Below are positions 20,838-32,365 of a DNA stretch of 64,000 nucleotides, piece after piece (the stretch's first letter is position 1; every line of letters begins with the position of its first letter). Made by a program: the position numbers and the translations under genes. Source of the DNA: Kingdonia uniflora (Eukaryota > Streptophyta > Magnoliopsida > Ranunculales > Circaeasteraceae). The notes under the pieces are model-generated. The model ran no database searches, had not been told where the DNA came from, and saw nothing but the letters and a program-made list of their open reading frames with translations. The stretch covers positions 620,001-684,000 of the forward strand of contig JACGCM010000882.1 of assembly GCA_014058105.1 (NCBI GenBank). Direction: 5' to 3'.

Positions 20838-22790
20838 AAAGTTTTGTCCTTCAATCAACTCTCAACAATCCTCAAAAGGGCAAAAAATTTATCAAATTTT
20901 AAAATTCGAAAAATATCAGCACTGAAGATACGACGCAAATAATGAAATTCGAGCAGCCATTCAACGAAGGCTCTTTAGATGTCTCAGATAATACCAAAAA
21001 TATATTATGCATGGAAGATAGAAGACAGGTAAAATAGGGCCACAAGTATCCTTATTTCCCCATGAAAGAAGTTATCTAATTATCTGAAGAACCTTACCCA
21101 GGTGAGGAGTTCTAAATAAGTGGGCCCACATCCACTGGAAGACATGTGAAGAAAGTTTGCCAACATCACAGTGAGTCCATACCCATGTGAAGACAATCAA
21201 TCAACTAATACAGTGGGTCTATACCCATGTGACCGCTCTAGTTTATCTTTATGTATCTAGATTGTTTTGTGTGTGGCTATGAATGATCCAGGGGAACCCA
21301 CCCCACTATGTAAGTTATTGTTGTAAATTATTGTGGAGGATGGCTATATAAGGCACCTCTAATGAATGAAATATGGGGGCGAAGAGTGTTTTATGAAAAG
21401 AATATTAAGTTTTAAAAATTTCTTTGAGAGTTCTTTATTTACTTGTTCTAAGTTCTTAGTTTCAAGTTCCGTCCTTCAATCAACTCTCAACAATTCACAA
21501 AACAGTAAACAATTCATCAAAAATTTAATCTGAAAGAAATCGGTAGAGAAGATATGACGAAAATAATGAATTTTTAGCAGGTATTTAACAAAGGCTCTTT
21601 GGATGTCTCAAAAAATAGAAAAATGCATTTTTAAAGGACGCTAGAAAATAGGCGAAACAGGACCACAAGTGTCCTTATTGCCCCATGAAAGAAGTTATCC
21701 AATTATCTGAAGGACCCAACCCAGGCGAAGAGTTCTAAATAAGGGGGTCCACACCCACGGGAAGATATGTAAAGAAAGTTTGCCGACACCACAACGAGTT
21801 CATACTCATGTGAAGATAATCAATCAACTAATACAGTGGGTCCATACCTATGTGACCGCTCTAGTTTATCTTTATATATCTAGATTATTATGTGTGTGGC
21901 TAGGAATGATCTAGGGAACCCCACTCTACTATGTAAGTTATTGTTGTAAATTATTGTGGAGGATGGCTATATAAGGCACCTCTGGTAAATGAAATAAGGG
22001 GGTAAAGAGTGTTTTATGAAAAAAAATATGAAGTTCTTAAAATTTCCTTGAGAGTTCTTCATTTACTTGTTCTAATTTCTTAATTTCAAGTTCTGTTCTT
22101 CAATCAACTCTCAACAATCCACAAAATAGCAAAAAACTTATCAAAATTTATAATCTGAAAGAAATCAGCAGGGAAAATACGACGAAAATAATGAATTTTG
22201 AGCATGCATTCAACGAATGCTCCTCTGATATCTCAGATAATACCAAAAAGTCATTCTGCAAGGAAGCTAGAAGATAGGCGAAATAAGACCACATTTGTCA
22301 TTATTGCCCCATGAAAGAAGTTGTCCAATTATCTGAAGGACCCTACCCAGGTGAAAAGTTCTAAATAAATGGGTCCACACCCACGGGAAGACATGCAAAG
22401 ATAGTTTGCCGACACCACAACGGATTCATACCCATGTGAAGATAATCAATCAACTAATACAGTGGGTCAATACCCATGTGACCGTTTTAGTTTATCTTTA
22501 TGTATCTAGATTGTTATGTGTGTGGCTAGGAATGATCCAGGGGAACCCCACCCCACTATGCAAGTTATTGTTGTAAATTATAGTGGAGGATGGATATATA
22601 ATGTACCCCTGGTGAATAAAATAAGGGGACGAAGAGTGTTTTATGAAAAGAATATTAAGTTCTTTAAATTTCCTTGAGAGTTCTTCATTAACTTGTTCTA
22701 AGTTCTTAGTTTCAAGTTCTGTCCTTCAATCAACTTTTAACAATCCTCAAAACGGCAAAAAACTTATCAAATTTTATAATCTGAAAGAAA
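20838..22790 (+). repeat. tandem array of about 625-bp viral units (transactivator 3' end plus intergenic promoter)
   Basis: The landmark GTCCTTCAATCAACTCTCAA occurs at 20845, 21471, 22094 and 22721, giving periods of 626, 623 and 627. Each unit holds the last roughly 60 codons of a transactivator-like gene (shared QLSKEPYPGEKF-type ending) and a non-coding region with CTATATAAGG (about 21344 and 21966; degraded at 22592). The same sequence is present inverted at 26850-27420, next to the rest of that gene. These are intergenic regions of an endogenous Caulimoviridae copy. The last unit runs into the primer-binding site; the others join back to the gene end at that same point. Confidence 0.75.
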
Positions 22791-22804
22791 TGGTATCAGA
22801 GCCA
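22791..22804 (+). promoter_or_regulatory. primer-binding site (tRNA-Met) of pararetrovirus
   Basis: TGGTATCAGAGCCA is complementary to the 3' end of plant initiator tRNA-Met, the site where reverse transcription starts in caulimovirids and in many LTR elements. It lies between the intergenic tandem array and the movement protein gene, as expected. Confidence 0.8.
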
Positions 22805-23714
22805 CAGTTTGGATTACCCAGTACTTACCTTTATGGTTACAGACAGGAGGCTATCGACGATTTGGTAGCAACACAAACAATATGTCTAAGGCAGTTAGCT
22901 TAGGTATACTAGAACAAACACTCTTTCGTTTCAATTATTAAGCTTCTATTGGAAGTATCTAATGAATACTTATCTTTGATCTGCCGACACAAAAGATCAA
23001 AGAAATAATAATTAAAAGAATACTTGTCATTACTATTTATTTTGTGAATACTGAAAAAGTAAATAGTAGATTTTCTATTCATATGGACCACTTTGTGTGT
23101 CGACATTTACTTTTAAATAAATAAATAACCACATTGGTAAAAGAAAAATAATTGAGACAACCTACCGTATCAAAGAAGACACGTCTTAAAGATGACACGT
23201 ATTACGTACTATAAATTGGTTATAAAAAGAGACAGAGGGAACCCTTTGGTGGATCAACCCCCTTTAAACTAAAACCATTGCCTTTGAAACCCTTGCTCAA
23301 AGCTCTGAACATTCAAGAGTTCTTACCAAAACTTCTGTAAGTTCTAAGGCTACTATATGATATTGCTTGCTATCATATTATTACCAATTTTGTGTTCAGC
23401 TATTATTTGTTGTTTCTATATTACCATATTATTATTTTTATCGTAAAGACAGATAGGAACCCATAGTTGACATAACTTAGTGCTTAATTGTATATCTCAT
23501 TAAGATGAGAGACGTCAATACCCACATCTGGAGTCCACAGATGCGAGACTTAGTGAGGTCAATAAACCTCAAATTAACAAGAACTGTATTCATGACATGT
23601 GCGCACACCCATGAGGATGTCTAATTATGCAAAACAATGATACAAAGAGTCCTCTACTCAGTCCTAAGTACTTGGAAAACATATAGGATTTTATAAAATC
23701 CAGGAAGACCAGAG
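22805..23714 (+). other. leader region of the endogenous pararetrovirus
   Basis: A 900-bp segment between primer site and movement protein. It has a second TATA-like context (CTATAAATTGG, about 23210) after two GACACGT words (about 23180-23200). No long ORF is seen, and no 5'-leader stem could be confirmed by eye. Confidence 0.45.
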
Positions 23715-24620
23715 ATGGAACCAGAAACTGAATTCAGTATTTTTAATGAGAACAATATAAATCCAGAAATGGAATTATATGAAGTTCATGAACAAGAATA
23801 AAATTTCTCCACTGATTTAATTATCAGAAAAGAAAATTTTAATGAAATTATAAAGAAAAAATTTTCTTTGAATAAAAACAAGATATTTAAGGTTCCCAAT
23901 AATATCTCTAAGATTGCAAGAATATTTATTAAAAGGAAAATTTTGGTTTACTTTGGTGTTAGTCATAAGAAATTTAGTCTTGATATAAAAGATACATCAG
24001 GATGCATAAATCTACCTCTTATTACAAGAGAAGACTTAAAACTAAGAATAGACACCATCCCAAAAGATGAAAGAAGTAAAATAGGTTATATACATCTAGG
24101 AGGAATCCAGATTATGATAAAATCTCACTTCTGAGAAGAATTAATACACCTTTCAAAGTTACAATAATTGATAATCGTATCAATAACCGCAAGCGTTATT
24201 AGGAATGGTTCAAGGAAACCTAAGTTATAAAAAATTAGTCTTTTCAGTATACCCAAAGTATGCAATAAGTCTACATAAACAAAACTTTAAGTTTAGCTCA
24301 TCATTTTGAAAGATCTGAACTTGTCAAACTAGGAAATAATCACGTCTGCATCACATATGTTGTAGGATATGCTTTAACTAACTCTCATCACAGCGAGTTA
24401 TTCAGGCAAAAAGAAATAATTGAGATAGATGATATCTTCTTAGAAATAAGAAAAGTTCACCAACCTCAGATAGAGGAATTAGATGAACTTCCAGAAAACT
24501 GGAGCTTAAACATAAGAGAAAAATCTCATCTGGGTTATCAAAGACCTAAGATACTTCACGTTCAAAATGGACAAATGGAAGTCGGAAACTCTTATAGATT
24601 CCAAATCAGAGAAGAAATTT
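23715..24620 (+). pseudogene. endogenous Caulimoviridae movement protein, broken
   Basis: An ATG at 23715 opens a frame that hits TAA at 23799 and TGA near 24132. It then needs frame changes and crosses further stops (about 24200-24280) before a final in-frame block to about 24620. The translation shows the caulimovirid movement-protein core, e.g. SGCINLPLITREDL, IGYIHLGGIQIMIKSHF and YVVGYALTNSHH. In living viruses this protein forms tubules through plasmodesmata. Several nonsense and frameshift lesions make it non-functional. It belongs to the viral copy spanning 20838-29125. Confidence 0.78.
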
Positions 24621-24699
24621 AAGAGAGGAAGAAGAATCTTCCAACCAATCTATTTAAGAAATTAGAAGGATGTCTATAAAAATATATACACTTCAGAGA

Positions 24700-26470
24700 T
24701 CCCTTTTAAATTAATGGATCCTATTAAAAATGGAGAAAATAAGATTGAGTATTTACAGAGATATATTTTCCATCTTTTACCTCAAATTATGGAACTCATG
24801 AAAAGTGTCAAGGAACTCCAAAATAATATAAAAGACATAATGGAGGAAGTCCAGCAGACCCCTCCAAATAGGATCATAAAAGAAATAAAAGAATTATCCC
24901 TCAAAGTATAAAGTTTATGTACGTTATATTAAACAAAATCACTAAAGAAATAATCCAAAGTAATATCTTAGAAACAAGATCAAACCTACCAATGGCTATA
25001 GCAATAACAGGGAAATTCTTTCCAAAGAATTTGAAACTACCACCAACAATACTAAATGTCAACAAGTATATTTAGAAAAAAGTTAGAAGACAGCTTTTAA
25101 AATCCTGAAGAAATAAATCAAGACACCACCATCAAATTCTTATCTATGGACGATAAAAAATTATAAGAAAAAATCCACATGGCCAATAACATACGAGGAT
25201 GATGAATCTGTAAGATCAGAAGAAGACTCGGAAGCAGATGAAGAAAATATCAGGAAAAAGATAAAAATGAACTTAAAACCTACAAGAGATGAAGGCCAAT
25301 GTTCTAACTCAAACACTATAAAACAAACTTATCCTAACATAAATGCTGAAAATGAGGAACAACAGAGAAGAAGGCCTGAACTCAAATTAGAGGAAGATGT
25401 TGGGTTTGAAAGAACCAGAACTATCCTAATCAGACCTAAAACCACTACAGATAGAATGCCTCACTTCCACGACAAGAATATCCCTACATAATATCAAATA
25501 AAATAAAGAGTTGGCATACCAAGAACATCTGTCTTAGATATAGATTGTATCTGAGAAAGAAAAAAATTAATAGCGAATGGTGCGCTGAAGTTAGCCTTCT
25601 CATCCAAACTACTTTAAAACTAACAACAAACCTACAAGCAGTAAGAACGTTAATTTACCACAAACTTAGTGGAAATGTAAGAATGTGGTTTGACAAATTT
25701 ACAAAAGAAGAACACAATGGATTGGGTTAGGGATGTAAAACTGGACTCAAATATTTAAATAAAGTCACGGATGCCATTTACCGAGAAATGGTTGGTGAGG
25801 ACAAAAAAATAATATAAAACCCAGATATCCCAATTAGAAGCAGTCCAACATGCATGGCATTTGGATAATCTCAATATTTGCGATATGTGTTATTTAGAAA
25901 CATACACATGTGAATACGAAAGAATTTACCATAAACTTAATAAATCAGTTCTGGAATATTATAGAACTTTATTCTATAATAAACTTCCAGGAAATATCCC
26001 CCGAGTATTCAAAGAAGAATTTACCAAACAGGATTTTATCCCTGATACTCTTAGGGGACGAATAAAATTTGTAAAATAATATATTATACTAGCTTGTCAA
26101 CAACGAACAATCACCAAACAACTTAAAGGTAAAGACAACATCTGTTGTGACAAAACAAATGCTAATATACCAGGAAAATATGGATGCACAATAATATCCC
26201 ATAAAAAGAAAAATAAATTCTTTAAAAGAGAATTTTCACATAAAAAATACCGATTCAAAAAATATAAAAGAAGGAAGTTTTTGAGAAACAAAGAAAAACT
26301 CCATTTTTAGAATTAATTCTTTAAAAAGAAAAACTTCAAAAAAAAGAATGACAATTTTTGTCCTCAAAAAAAGAAAAATTGTAAATGTTGAATATGCAAC
26401 GAAGAAGAGCATTATACAAACGAATGACCTAATAGAGCAGGAAAAGATTTTAGCATAAAGTTAAAATCCT
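24700..26470 (+). pseudogene. endogenous Caulimoviridae coat protein region, broken
   Basis: A short frame at 24714-24911 has a coiled-coil-like heptad stretch and may be a virion-associated-type ORF. The following 1.5 kb, over many frames and stops, has an acidic N-terminal part, a central region with paired HKLxGN / WFDKFTKEEH-type blocks (about 25640-26060), a Lys-rich tract (about 26190-26370), and a CCHC zinc-knuckle-like segment (CNEEHYTNEC, first Cys position altered by a stop, about 26390-26430). That order matches caulimovirid coat proteins. It is heavily degraded. Confidence 0.65.
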
Positions 26471-26848
26471 AGTGTAAGCCTATGCAATGAGATTAGAACC
26501 TAAAGATGAAGAAATTTTAGAAAATGAGATTATTTATCTCCTTAAAATAGAGTTTGAAGAAGATAGTTCTGGCACAGAATGTGATAATAAAAAATGGACA
26601 GGTTAGGCATACTAACAGATTTTGAGGATAACTCAAACTTCAATACCTTAAACAGTATCACAAACCCTAATAACACTTAAATAAAAATTGGGTACAAATT
26701 TAAGGGATACAAACAATACCATCAACATGCATAAATAGATACAGAAGCAAGTATCTGTATTGCAAATAAATATGGCCTACCCCTAGAATTATGGGAAAAG
26801 GCAAGGGTACCCTTAGAAATTAAAATTACAACAATAACTTACATAACG
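26470..26848 (+). pseudogene. endogenous Caulimoviridae pol N-terminus (protease), truncated
   Basis: Contains an aspartic-protease-like block (IDTEASICIANKYGLPLELW, about 26735-26795) in which the usual Gly of the active-site triad is Glu. Frame changes and stops lie upstream. Reading ends at the junction with the inverted intergenic piece at about 26848, so reverse transcriptase is missing on this strand. Confidence 0.65.
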
Positions 26849-27216
26849 GGGTAGGGTTCCCTTGGATCCTTCCTAGCCACACACATAAATATCTAGATAC
26901 ATAAAGATAAACTAGAGCGGTCACATGGGTATGGACCCACTGTATTAGTTATTGATTCTCTTCACATGGGTATAAACCCGCTATGGTGTCGCCACAATAA
27001 TTTACAATAATAACTTACATAGTGGGGTGGGGTTCCCTTGGATCCTTCCTAGCCATACACATAACAATCTAGATACATAAAGATAAACTAGAGTGGTCAC
27101 ATGGGTATTAACCCACTGCATTAGTTGATTGATTATCTTCACATGGGTATGGACTCGCTGTGGTGTCGGAAAACTTTCTTCACATGTCTTCCCGTGGGTA
27201 TGGACCCACTTATTTA
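26849..27216 (-). other. inverted intergenic/promoter region of the pararetrovirus
   Basis: Reverse-complement counterpart of the + strand tandem units (ATGTATCTAGAT, GACCGCTCTAG-type words, ACCCATGTGA). It includes an internal partial duplication (about 26849-26995 and 26996-27150). It is joined on its left to the + strand pol fragment, forming an inverted arrangement of two viral pieces. Confidence 0.65.
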
Positions 27217-28800
27217 GAACTTTTCACCTGGGTAAGGTTCTTTAGATAATTGGACAACTTCCTTCTTAGGGCAATAATGACACTTGTGGTCCTGTTTTGC
27301 ATGCTTTCTGGCTTCCTTGCATAATGCATTTTTGGTGTTATCTGAGACATCCAAAGAGCCTTCCTTGAATGCATGTTCGAAATTCATTATTTTTGTCATA
27401 TCTTCCCTGCTAATTGGCGAAGGGAATCTACTTATTAGGATAATTTTTGGGGTTTGGTAATTTACTTTTACTGTACTTTCCTAGTTAATTTTTCGAATCT
27501 CAAAAAAGATCTTGTTGAGCATCATTGCTCTTTCTTTATGGAGGTGTTCCACTTATTCTTTTCTTGGATGCATGGCCAAAAGCCTCGGTTCTTCTCGTTC
27601 GTTTGATGCTAAACCCATCTTGATAAAGTGGTATGGGGTTCTTTCCCCTTCTTCTTCATTACCCTAGTCATTTATTGAACTATAAAATTAGAGGAAAATG
27701 CGTCTATCCTCTGCCATAATTTTCTTTCAAAAGTTTTTTATTGCCCTCTTAAAGTTATCTAGGAAGAATTTTAATTTTAAAAGATTGCTTGATGGATAAC
27801 ATCAATCAATTAATCTGCACAAGAATAATTGGTAGGCCATTTTTGGGTCTGCAGTGCTGCAAACGCTAAATTTGCTTCATGTTACTGGCCTGAATAGTTT
27901 CCCAACAGGTCTAAGTCTTGACCTTTATCTTATCTTGTCTTGTTGGACCAATAGTACCATATTGTTGGGGTTATTTTTCTTATTTCATAACTGACTTCGT
28001 TAGGTTGTGTGATTTATGGGCTTAATACTTCTGGCATTGGGCCTTTTGGTGAGTTGAACCGGCTATATTTTTTTATGGTTTTCAGGGGCTATGATGGCCA
28101 ATTTTCTTGGGGTATTGGCTTGGATAACAATATTAGCCCATTTGACAATATTAGCCTATTTCTTACTAGCGAACTTTTCAACTAAGTCTACTGGCCTTAT
28201 GGGTTCTTCCTTTAGAAGTGTTGGCGTTGGATTTGGAAGTGTTGGTGTTAGATGGGCTGGAGGACTCTCATCTTTTTTTTCGGTGTAGCTTTTGAAAGCC
28301 TGGTCTGCTTCTTGCAATGTTTTGAATGCTTGGTGTATAACACCTTTTATTCCAATCACTTTCGTATTTGTTTTGGCCCAAGATGTGTATATCCCTGCAT
28401 TGCTAGTATTAAAATTAACATAGTATTTTGGGACTTTAATGCCTCCTAAAGTCTGTGAAGACTGCTTTGAGGTATGTGAATCCTCAGATCGTATTGAGTT
28501 GGATGATTTCTTATTACATCCTGCTGAGGAGATGAAATCCTCTTTTGAGTTGTGACACTCTTATGGAGGGTTTGATTCTCTTAAAGAACTATGACGTACT
28601 GGACTGTTTGAAATGTTGTACATTTCTTGGTAATATGATCCTCTCGGGTCTTCTTCTTCTTCTTTAGTAAATTAAAGATGTAAGCTTTTGCTTTTGCTTT
28701 AGTTGAAGGATTTCTATCCTTTTTTGCATTATTTGTAGTTCTAAATCTTGGATCTCATTATCCAAGTCTTGTTCCATTTTCGTATTTCTTTCCTTAAGTG
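27217..28800 (-). pseudogene. endogenous Caulimoviridae transactivator/viroplasmin (ORF VI-like), broken
   Basis: The minus strand at about 28440-28250 encodes a Cauli_VI-type domain (NAGIYTSWAKTNTKVIGIKG, then VIHQAFKTLQEADQAF), the RNase H1 N-terminal-like fold shared with viroplasmin. The last frame (27214-27399) is a 61-codon end with a C-x2-C cluster (CHYCPKKEV). That same ending is present in each + strand tandem unit. Intervening frames are disrupted by stops. In living viruses this protein reinitiates translation and forms inclusion bodies. Confidence 0.7.
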
Positions 28801-28829
28801 TTCTTGAAAACATGAATATTGAAAGATTA

Positions 28830-29125
28830 GTTAATTCTCTGATAAGAGCATCTGCTAGGCAATTCTTTATCCCTGCAATATGGTCTAAATCAAATTGAAA
28901 ATAATTAAACAAGTATTACCATCGCAACAACCTTCTTTGTTTGTAGTCTCCTGCAATATTGGTTCACAAAAAATAACCAAAGTTCTTATTATCACTTCTG
29001 ACTATAAAGCTTTGTGATAAAACATATATTGCAAATTTTAGCCTTCTTAACTGCTAAATAGTTTTTTTTTCATTGGAGTGATAATTTAATTCAGTAACTT
29101 GAAAAGAACCAGAAATATACCTACA
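28830..29125 (-). pseudogene. endogenous Caulimoviridae pol C-terminus (RNase H), truncated
   Basis: The minus strand reads an RNase H C-terminal segment: YISGSFQVTELNYHSNEKK, FIVRSDNKNFGYF and FDLDHIAGIKNCLADALIRE. The conserved NYHSNEK and DHIxGxxNxLAD..RE motifs fit caulimovirid and retroelement RNase H. Two in-frame stops are present. The segment is cut at about 29125, where LINE-derived sequence of the duplicated block begins. Confidence 0.72.
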
Positions 29126-29132
29126 TAGGGGG

Positions 29133-30200
29133 ATGCACCTAAACATTATTAAACACCAAATTATTTCTAAATTTAGACCATGGATCTTTAGAGTTAACAT
29201 AAGAAGCTTTTGTACAAGGCAGGATGTATGGTTTGCTTCTGTTAATAATGTAGTACAAGCTGGTATCACCAAGGGTCTCTTACCATCTCTTATCACTTCA
29301 AAGATACAGGTTTTCTCTTGGAAGCTATGGAAGAGAGTTGTATGTGTTGATAGCCTAATTCAGAAGTTCATATGTCTGCCTTCAAAGTGTGCATGTTGTG
29401 AGATTTCTCATTCAAAGATTGAATCTACAAATCATCTTTTTGTACAAAGCCAGCTTGCTAATAAGGTTTGGAGTTATTTTTGCAGCATTTGTGGGGTCCC
29501 CATCCAACACCAAACTGTAAGTTCTAGACAAAATTCATGGTTTCATCTTGCTAAGAATCAGACTTAAATGGGCTTGATCAGAGGCATTGCTCCTGCTGTT
29601 ATCTTCTGGGAGATTTGGAGAAGCTGGATACATTATCACTAAGGTAAAAATTTGGTTGCAATTTTATTCTTCTCATGCTCAATACAAGGAGTGCAATTAT
29701 TTTGATGCCATATCTTTACAGGTTCTCTAAATTCTAAAGAAAAAAGTGTAAGTTAAACCTATTAAATTTGTGAGATGGATTTGTCCTAAGTCTGGTGTGT
29801 ATAAGCTAAACTCTTATGGATCTGCTATAGCTGGATTGTGTGGTGCAGGTGGGGTGGTCAAAAATCATTTGGGTAAGTTTTTATTTACTTTTTATACAAC
29901 TTTAGGACCTGGTACTAATACATTTGCTAAACTGTTTCGGGGGTTGATTGGGTTAGAATTTTGTAAGCAGTATGGCTGGTATCCACTGGAGGTTGAAGTG
30001 GATTCAAAACTAATTGAACAAGAGTATTACTGAAAGGCTACAGTAGCTCATAAATTCTATTTCATATGGGAGAAAAATGTACAATTGGGTTTGGATATGG
30101 GTATAAGTTTGGGGCATAACTTCAGAGAGGGAAACAATGTATCTGATGGCATGTCCAAAGAAGGAAGTAAGCATATTACTGAACTTCACTAGAAGAACCT
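29133..30200 (+). pseudogene. LINE C-terminal domains (zf-RVT then RNase H), fragment
   Basis: Frame 29133-29567 carries the zf-RVT domain of plant non-LTR retrotransposons (SKIQVFSWKLWKRVVCVDSL, then CACCEISHSKIES and HLFVQSQLANKVWSYFC). After stops, 29770-30033 is the RNase H (RVT_3) domain (WICPKSGVYKLNSYGSAIAG, GGVVKNHLGKFLF, then EVEVDSKLIEQ). Asp of the usual NTDGS is replaced (NSYGS). A final block near 30110-30170 reads LGHNFREGNNVSDGMSKEGS, the RNase H tail. No reverse transcriptase is present. Confidence 0.75.
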
Positions 30201-30588
30201 CCTAACTATGTCATAAAAGCTTTTCTCCTTGATAAAAGGGAAATTGAATTGGATTTTTTTGTTATTTATTTTGTGATTGTAATTTTTTCTTCTCCTTCTT
30301 ATGCTTCCAAGGATTTGATCTACTATATCTATGCTTGCATGATTCTACTACTACTTAATGATTAAATAATGAAATTCCAGGTGAGAAAATAACGACGAAG
30401 GTGATTGTGCCTGATTAATAGAAATAGAAGGTGGAGTTTCATGAAAAACTAAGACAAACTCCTCTCCAAAAGAAACAGGTTTGTTCATCTTTACATTTGG
30501 ACATTTGGGTTTTTCGTAATTATTATTTACAATAAAGATTTTTATTTTTTTTCATGTTTAGTTATATTTTTTATGAAATTTAATTGTC

Positions 30589-30783
30589 TTGATTTATGCA
30601 GATTTTATAGAGAACTCTAAAATTAGCGTGACAAGATCTTATGAAGATAAAACTCAGTCGAATGTTACAAAGGATGGAGTATTGCACGAGACGAAAGCTG
30701 TAAAATATATTTTTAATTACATTTCCAAAAGACATGTAAAGATTCAAATTTGTGATAAAAATCAAATTACAAGCAAGTTGTGA
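30589..30783 (+). other. small conserved ORF, weakly Helitron helicase-like
   Basis: A 64-codon frame present almost unchanged in both block copies (second at 45222-45416). The segment TKAVKYIFNYISKRHVKIQI vaguely resembles the KYLFKYxxKG stretch of plant Helitron helicase-like proteins. With a Helitron-like end about 650 bp downstream, a captured or decayed helicase piece is possible, but the match is short and unproven. Confidence 0.35.
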
Positions 30784-31418
30784 ATTTTTATTAAGTGGAA
30801 AAGATTTTATCTGTCATTTGTTTTATTATCAACTAATTTGAAATGAAAGTTACATTTTTCATTTGACATTTTATTGTTTTACTTTCATTTATGATTTATT
30901 CCTTTGAAGTATGTTCATAACTAGAAGGGTTTTCTATATGTAATGAGGTATTCAATGAAGTTGGAGGCAATGTCTTAGTATCTTATAATGTCGAGGGCAC
31001 GCTTAAGTAAAACCATAGTGCCCAAATTTGTATTGCTGTAGTGATATATGGCTAACGTCGACGTATTCACCGTGACTTGGTCATGGGTAGACTATTAGTG
31101 ATCATCTCGATCAATTACGTAGGTAATCTCAATTGCCTATTTAAATGGCGCGACAATTGCAGATTATTGGCCAATTCTGTTAGTGCTAGAGTATTAATGT
31201 GTTGAAGAAATAATAGTGTACTTATTATAAATGTCATAAAGGCAACTTGGCAATCCCATGTCTCTATAGTTTAGGTACGCCTTCTCCAACTCTCTCTTTC
31301 TCCCTAAGGTACTCTTTCTCTCTCATTTCGTGTGCTTGATTGATATTTATGGGTATTCTTAATCATGTTCGGGGTTGGGTAAATAGATAACGCCGAAGAC
31401 ACATCGACGTAATTGTCC

Positions 31419-31441
31419 TGGCGAGCCACGGGTAGTACTAG
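31419..31441 (+). mobile_element. Helitron-like 3' terminus (copy 1 of 4)
   Basis: TGGC-GA-GCCA stem (31419-31428) followed by a short spacer, GGTAGTA and CTAG (31438-31441), then T. Plant Helitrons end with a small GC-rich hairpin about 10 bp before CTRR and insert between A and T. The same 3' motif recurs at 46074 (+), 33702 (-) and 37096 (-). Confidence 0.55.
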
Positions 31442-31734
31442 TAACCAATATTATACAATCATTTATATTTTGTTTAGATAAAAAATTAAAAACCAAAACC
31501 TACTTCAAATATACCTTCGACACTTAATGACGTTCTCCAATAAATACAAATACTATTTACACTTAAAGCCTAGATTATCGTATCAACTTGAATTAGGTTA
31601 GAGTAAGGTCATTAATTTCAAGGATTATTGAGCATACCTTTTGTGACCTAAATTTATCGAAATCGATTAATCTCAAGTACCGTAGAAATTTCAATCGGCT
31701 TCTTGCAATGCAATGGTTTTCTCTTAATAGAAAG

Positions 31735-32365
31735 CCGCCAAATTATTTATCATTATAGCTACAAAAGATGGACAGGACTTTATATTTGCAATCCCTACAC
31801 TCACGATGTAGAAAACTTCCTCCAACTGGTTACTATTGTTCTTGGACTTTATTTACAACGTGACTACTCAAAAATATGAAGTTGTTGGTATGCCTTCGAG
31901 CCCTTGCGCTTGGGGTGTGTAATTGTTTTCTGCTTACGATCGAGGGAAATGACCCAAATGAGGATCAAATGCCTTGGAGAAAGATCGACCCAAACTCCCC
32001 AATCTGTAGACGGAAGAATATGCCTATCAGCATTGAATGGGTTTCTTTATATAGTGGGCACGCTGTTTACCTAAGAGTCAAATTGGTATATGGGTTTTGA
32101 AGGACAAATCTTCTGGCTCATGGAACAAGGACTACACCATTTGTCTAACTTCCATCTCCAGGGTACCAGCTAACGACTACTCTGATTGGTGCCATTTCAT
32201 TCCTATTACACGGGTTGAGTTTGACCAGCTGCAAATTTTAATAAGCTATAGAAAGGAAAATCTATTACTGTGTTATGATTCGAGGAACCAGGAGTCGAGG
32301 TTACTTATGTCTACAAACGTTATGGATTTCCTTGAAATTCTTCCCGTCTTGAATGATAGTTAACT
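31735..32365 (+). pseudogene. F-box-associated (FBA) domain fragment
   Basis: Out-of-frame pieces in order: LYICNPYTHDVENF (about 31775), MPWRKIDPNSPICRRKNMPI (about 31970) and, from about 32097, KDKSSGSWNKDYTICLTSIS with ISYRKENLLLCYDSRNQESR. This is the pattern of F-box-associated regions (LYVCNP, SWRxID, LKDxxxGxWxKxxxI, LxYDxxxQ). No F-box is seen upstream, and frameshifts separate the pieces. It is a dead fragment. Confidence 0.5.

Larger units (their letters stand above)
29125..31574 (+). repeat. duplicated block, copy 1 (LINE zf-RVT/RNase H, tail, Helitron-like terminus)
   Basis: Collinear with 42118-46207 at high identity. It contains one LINE-derived unit (29125-30200), 3' non-coding sequence, a 64-codon conserved frame (30589-30783), and a hairpin plus GGTAGTACTAG terminus ending at 31441. 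Similarity continues 130 bp past that terminus and stops at about 31574. Relative to copy 2 there are about 45 extra bases near 30336-30380. The left edge is the break with viral DNA. Confidence 0.8.
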
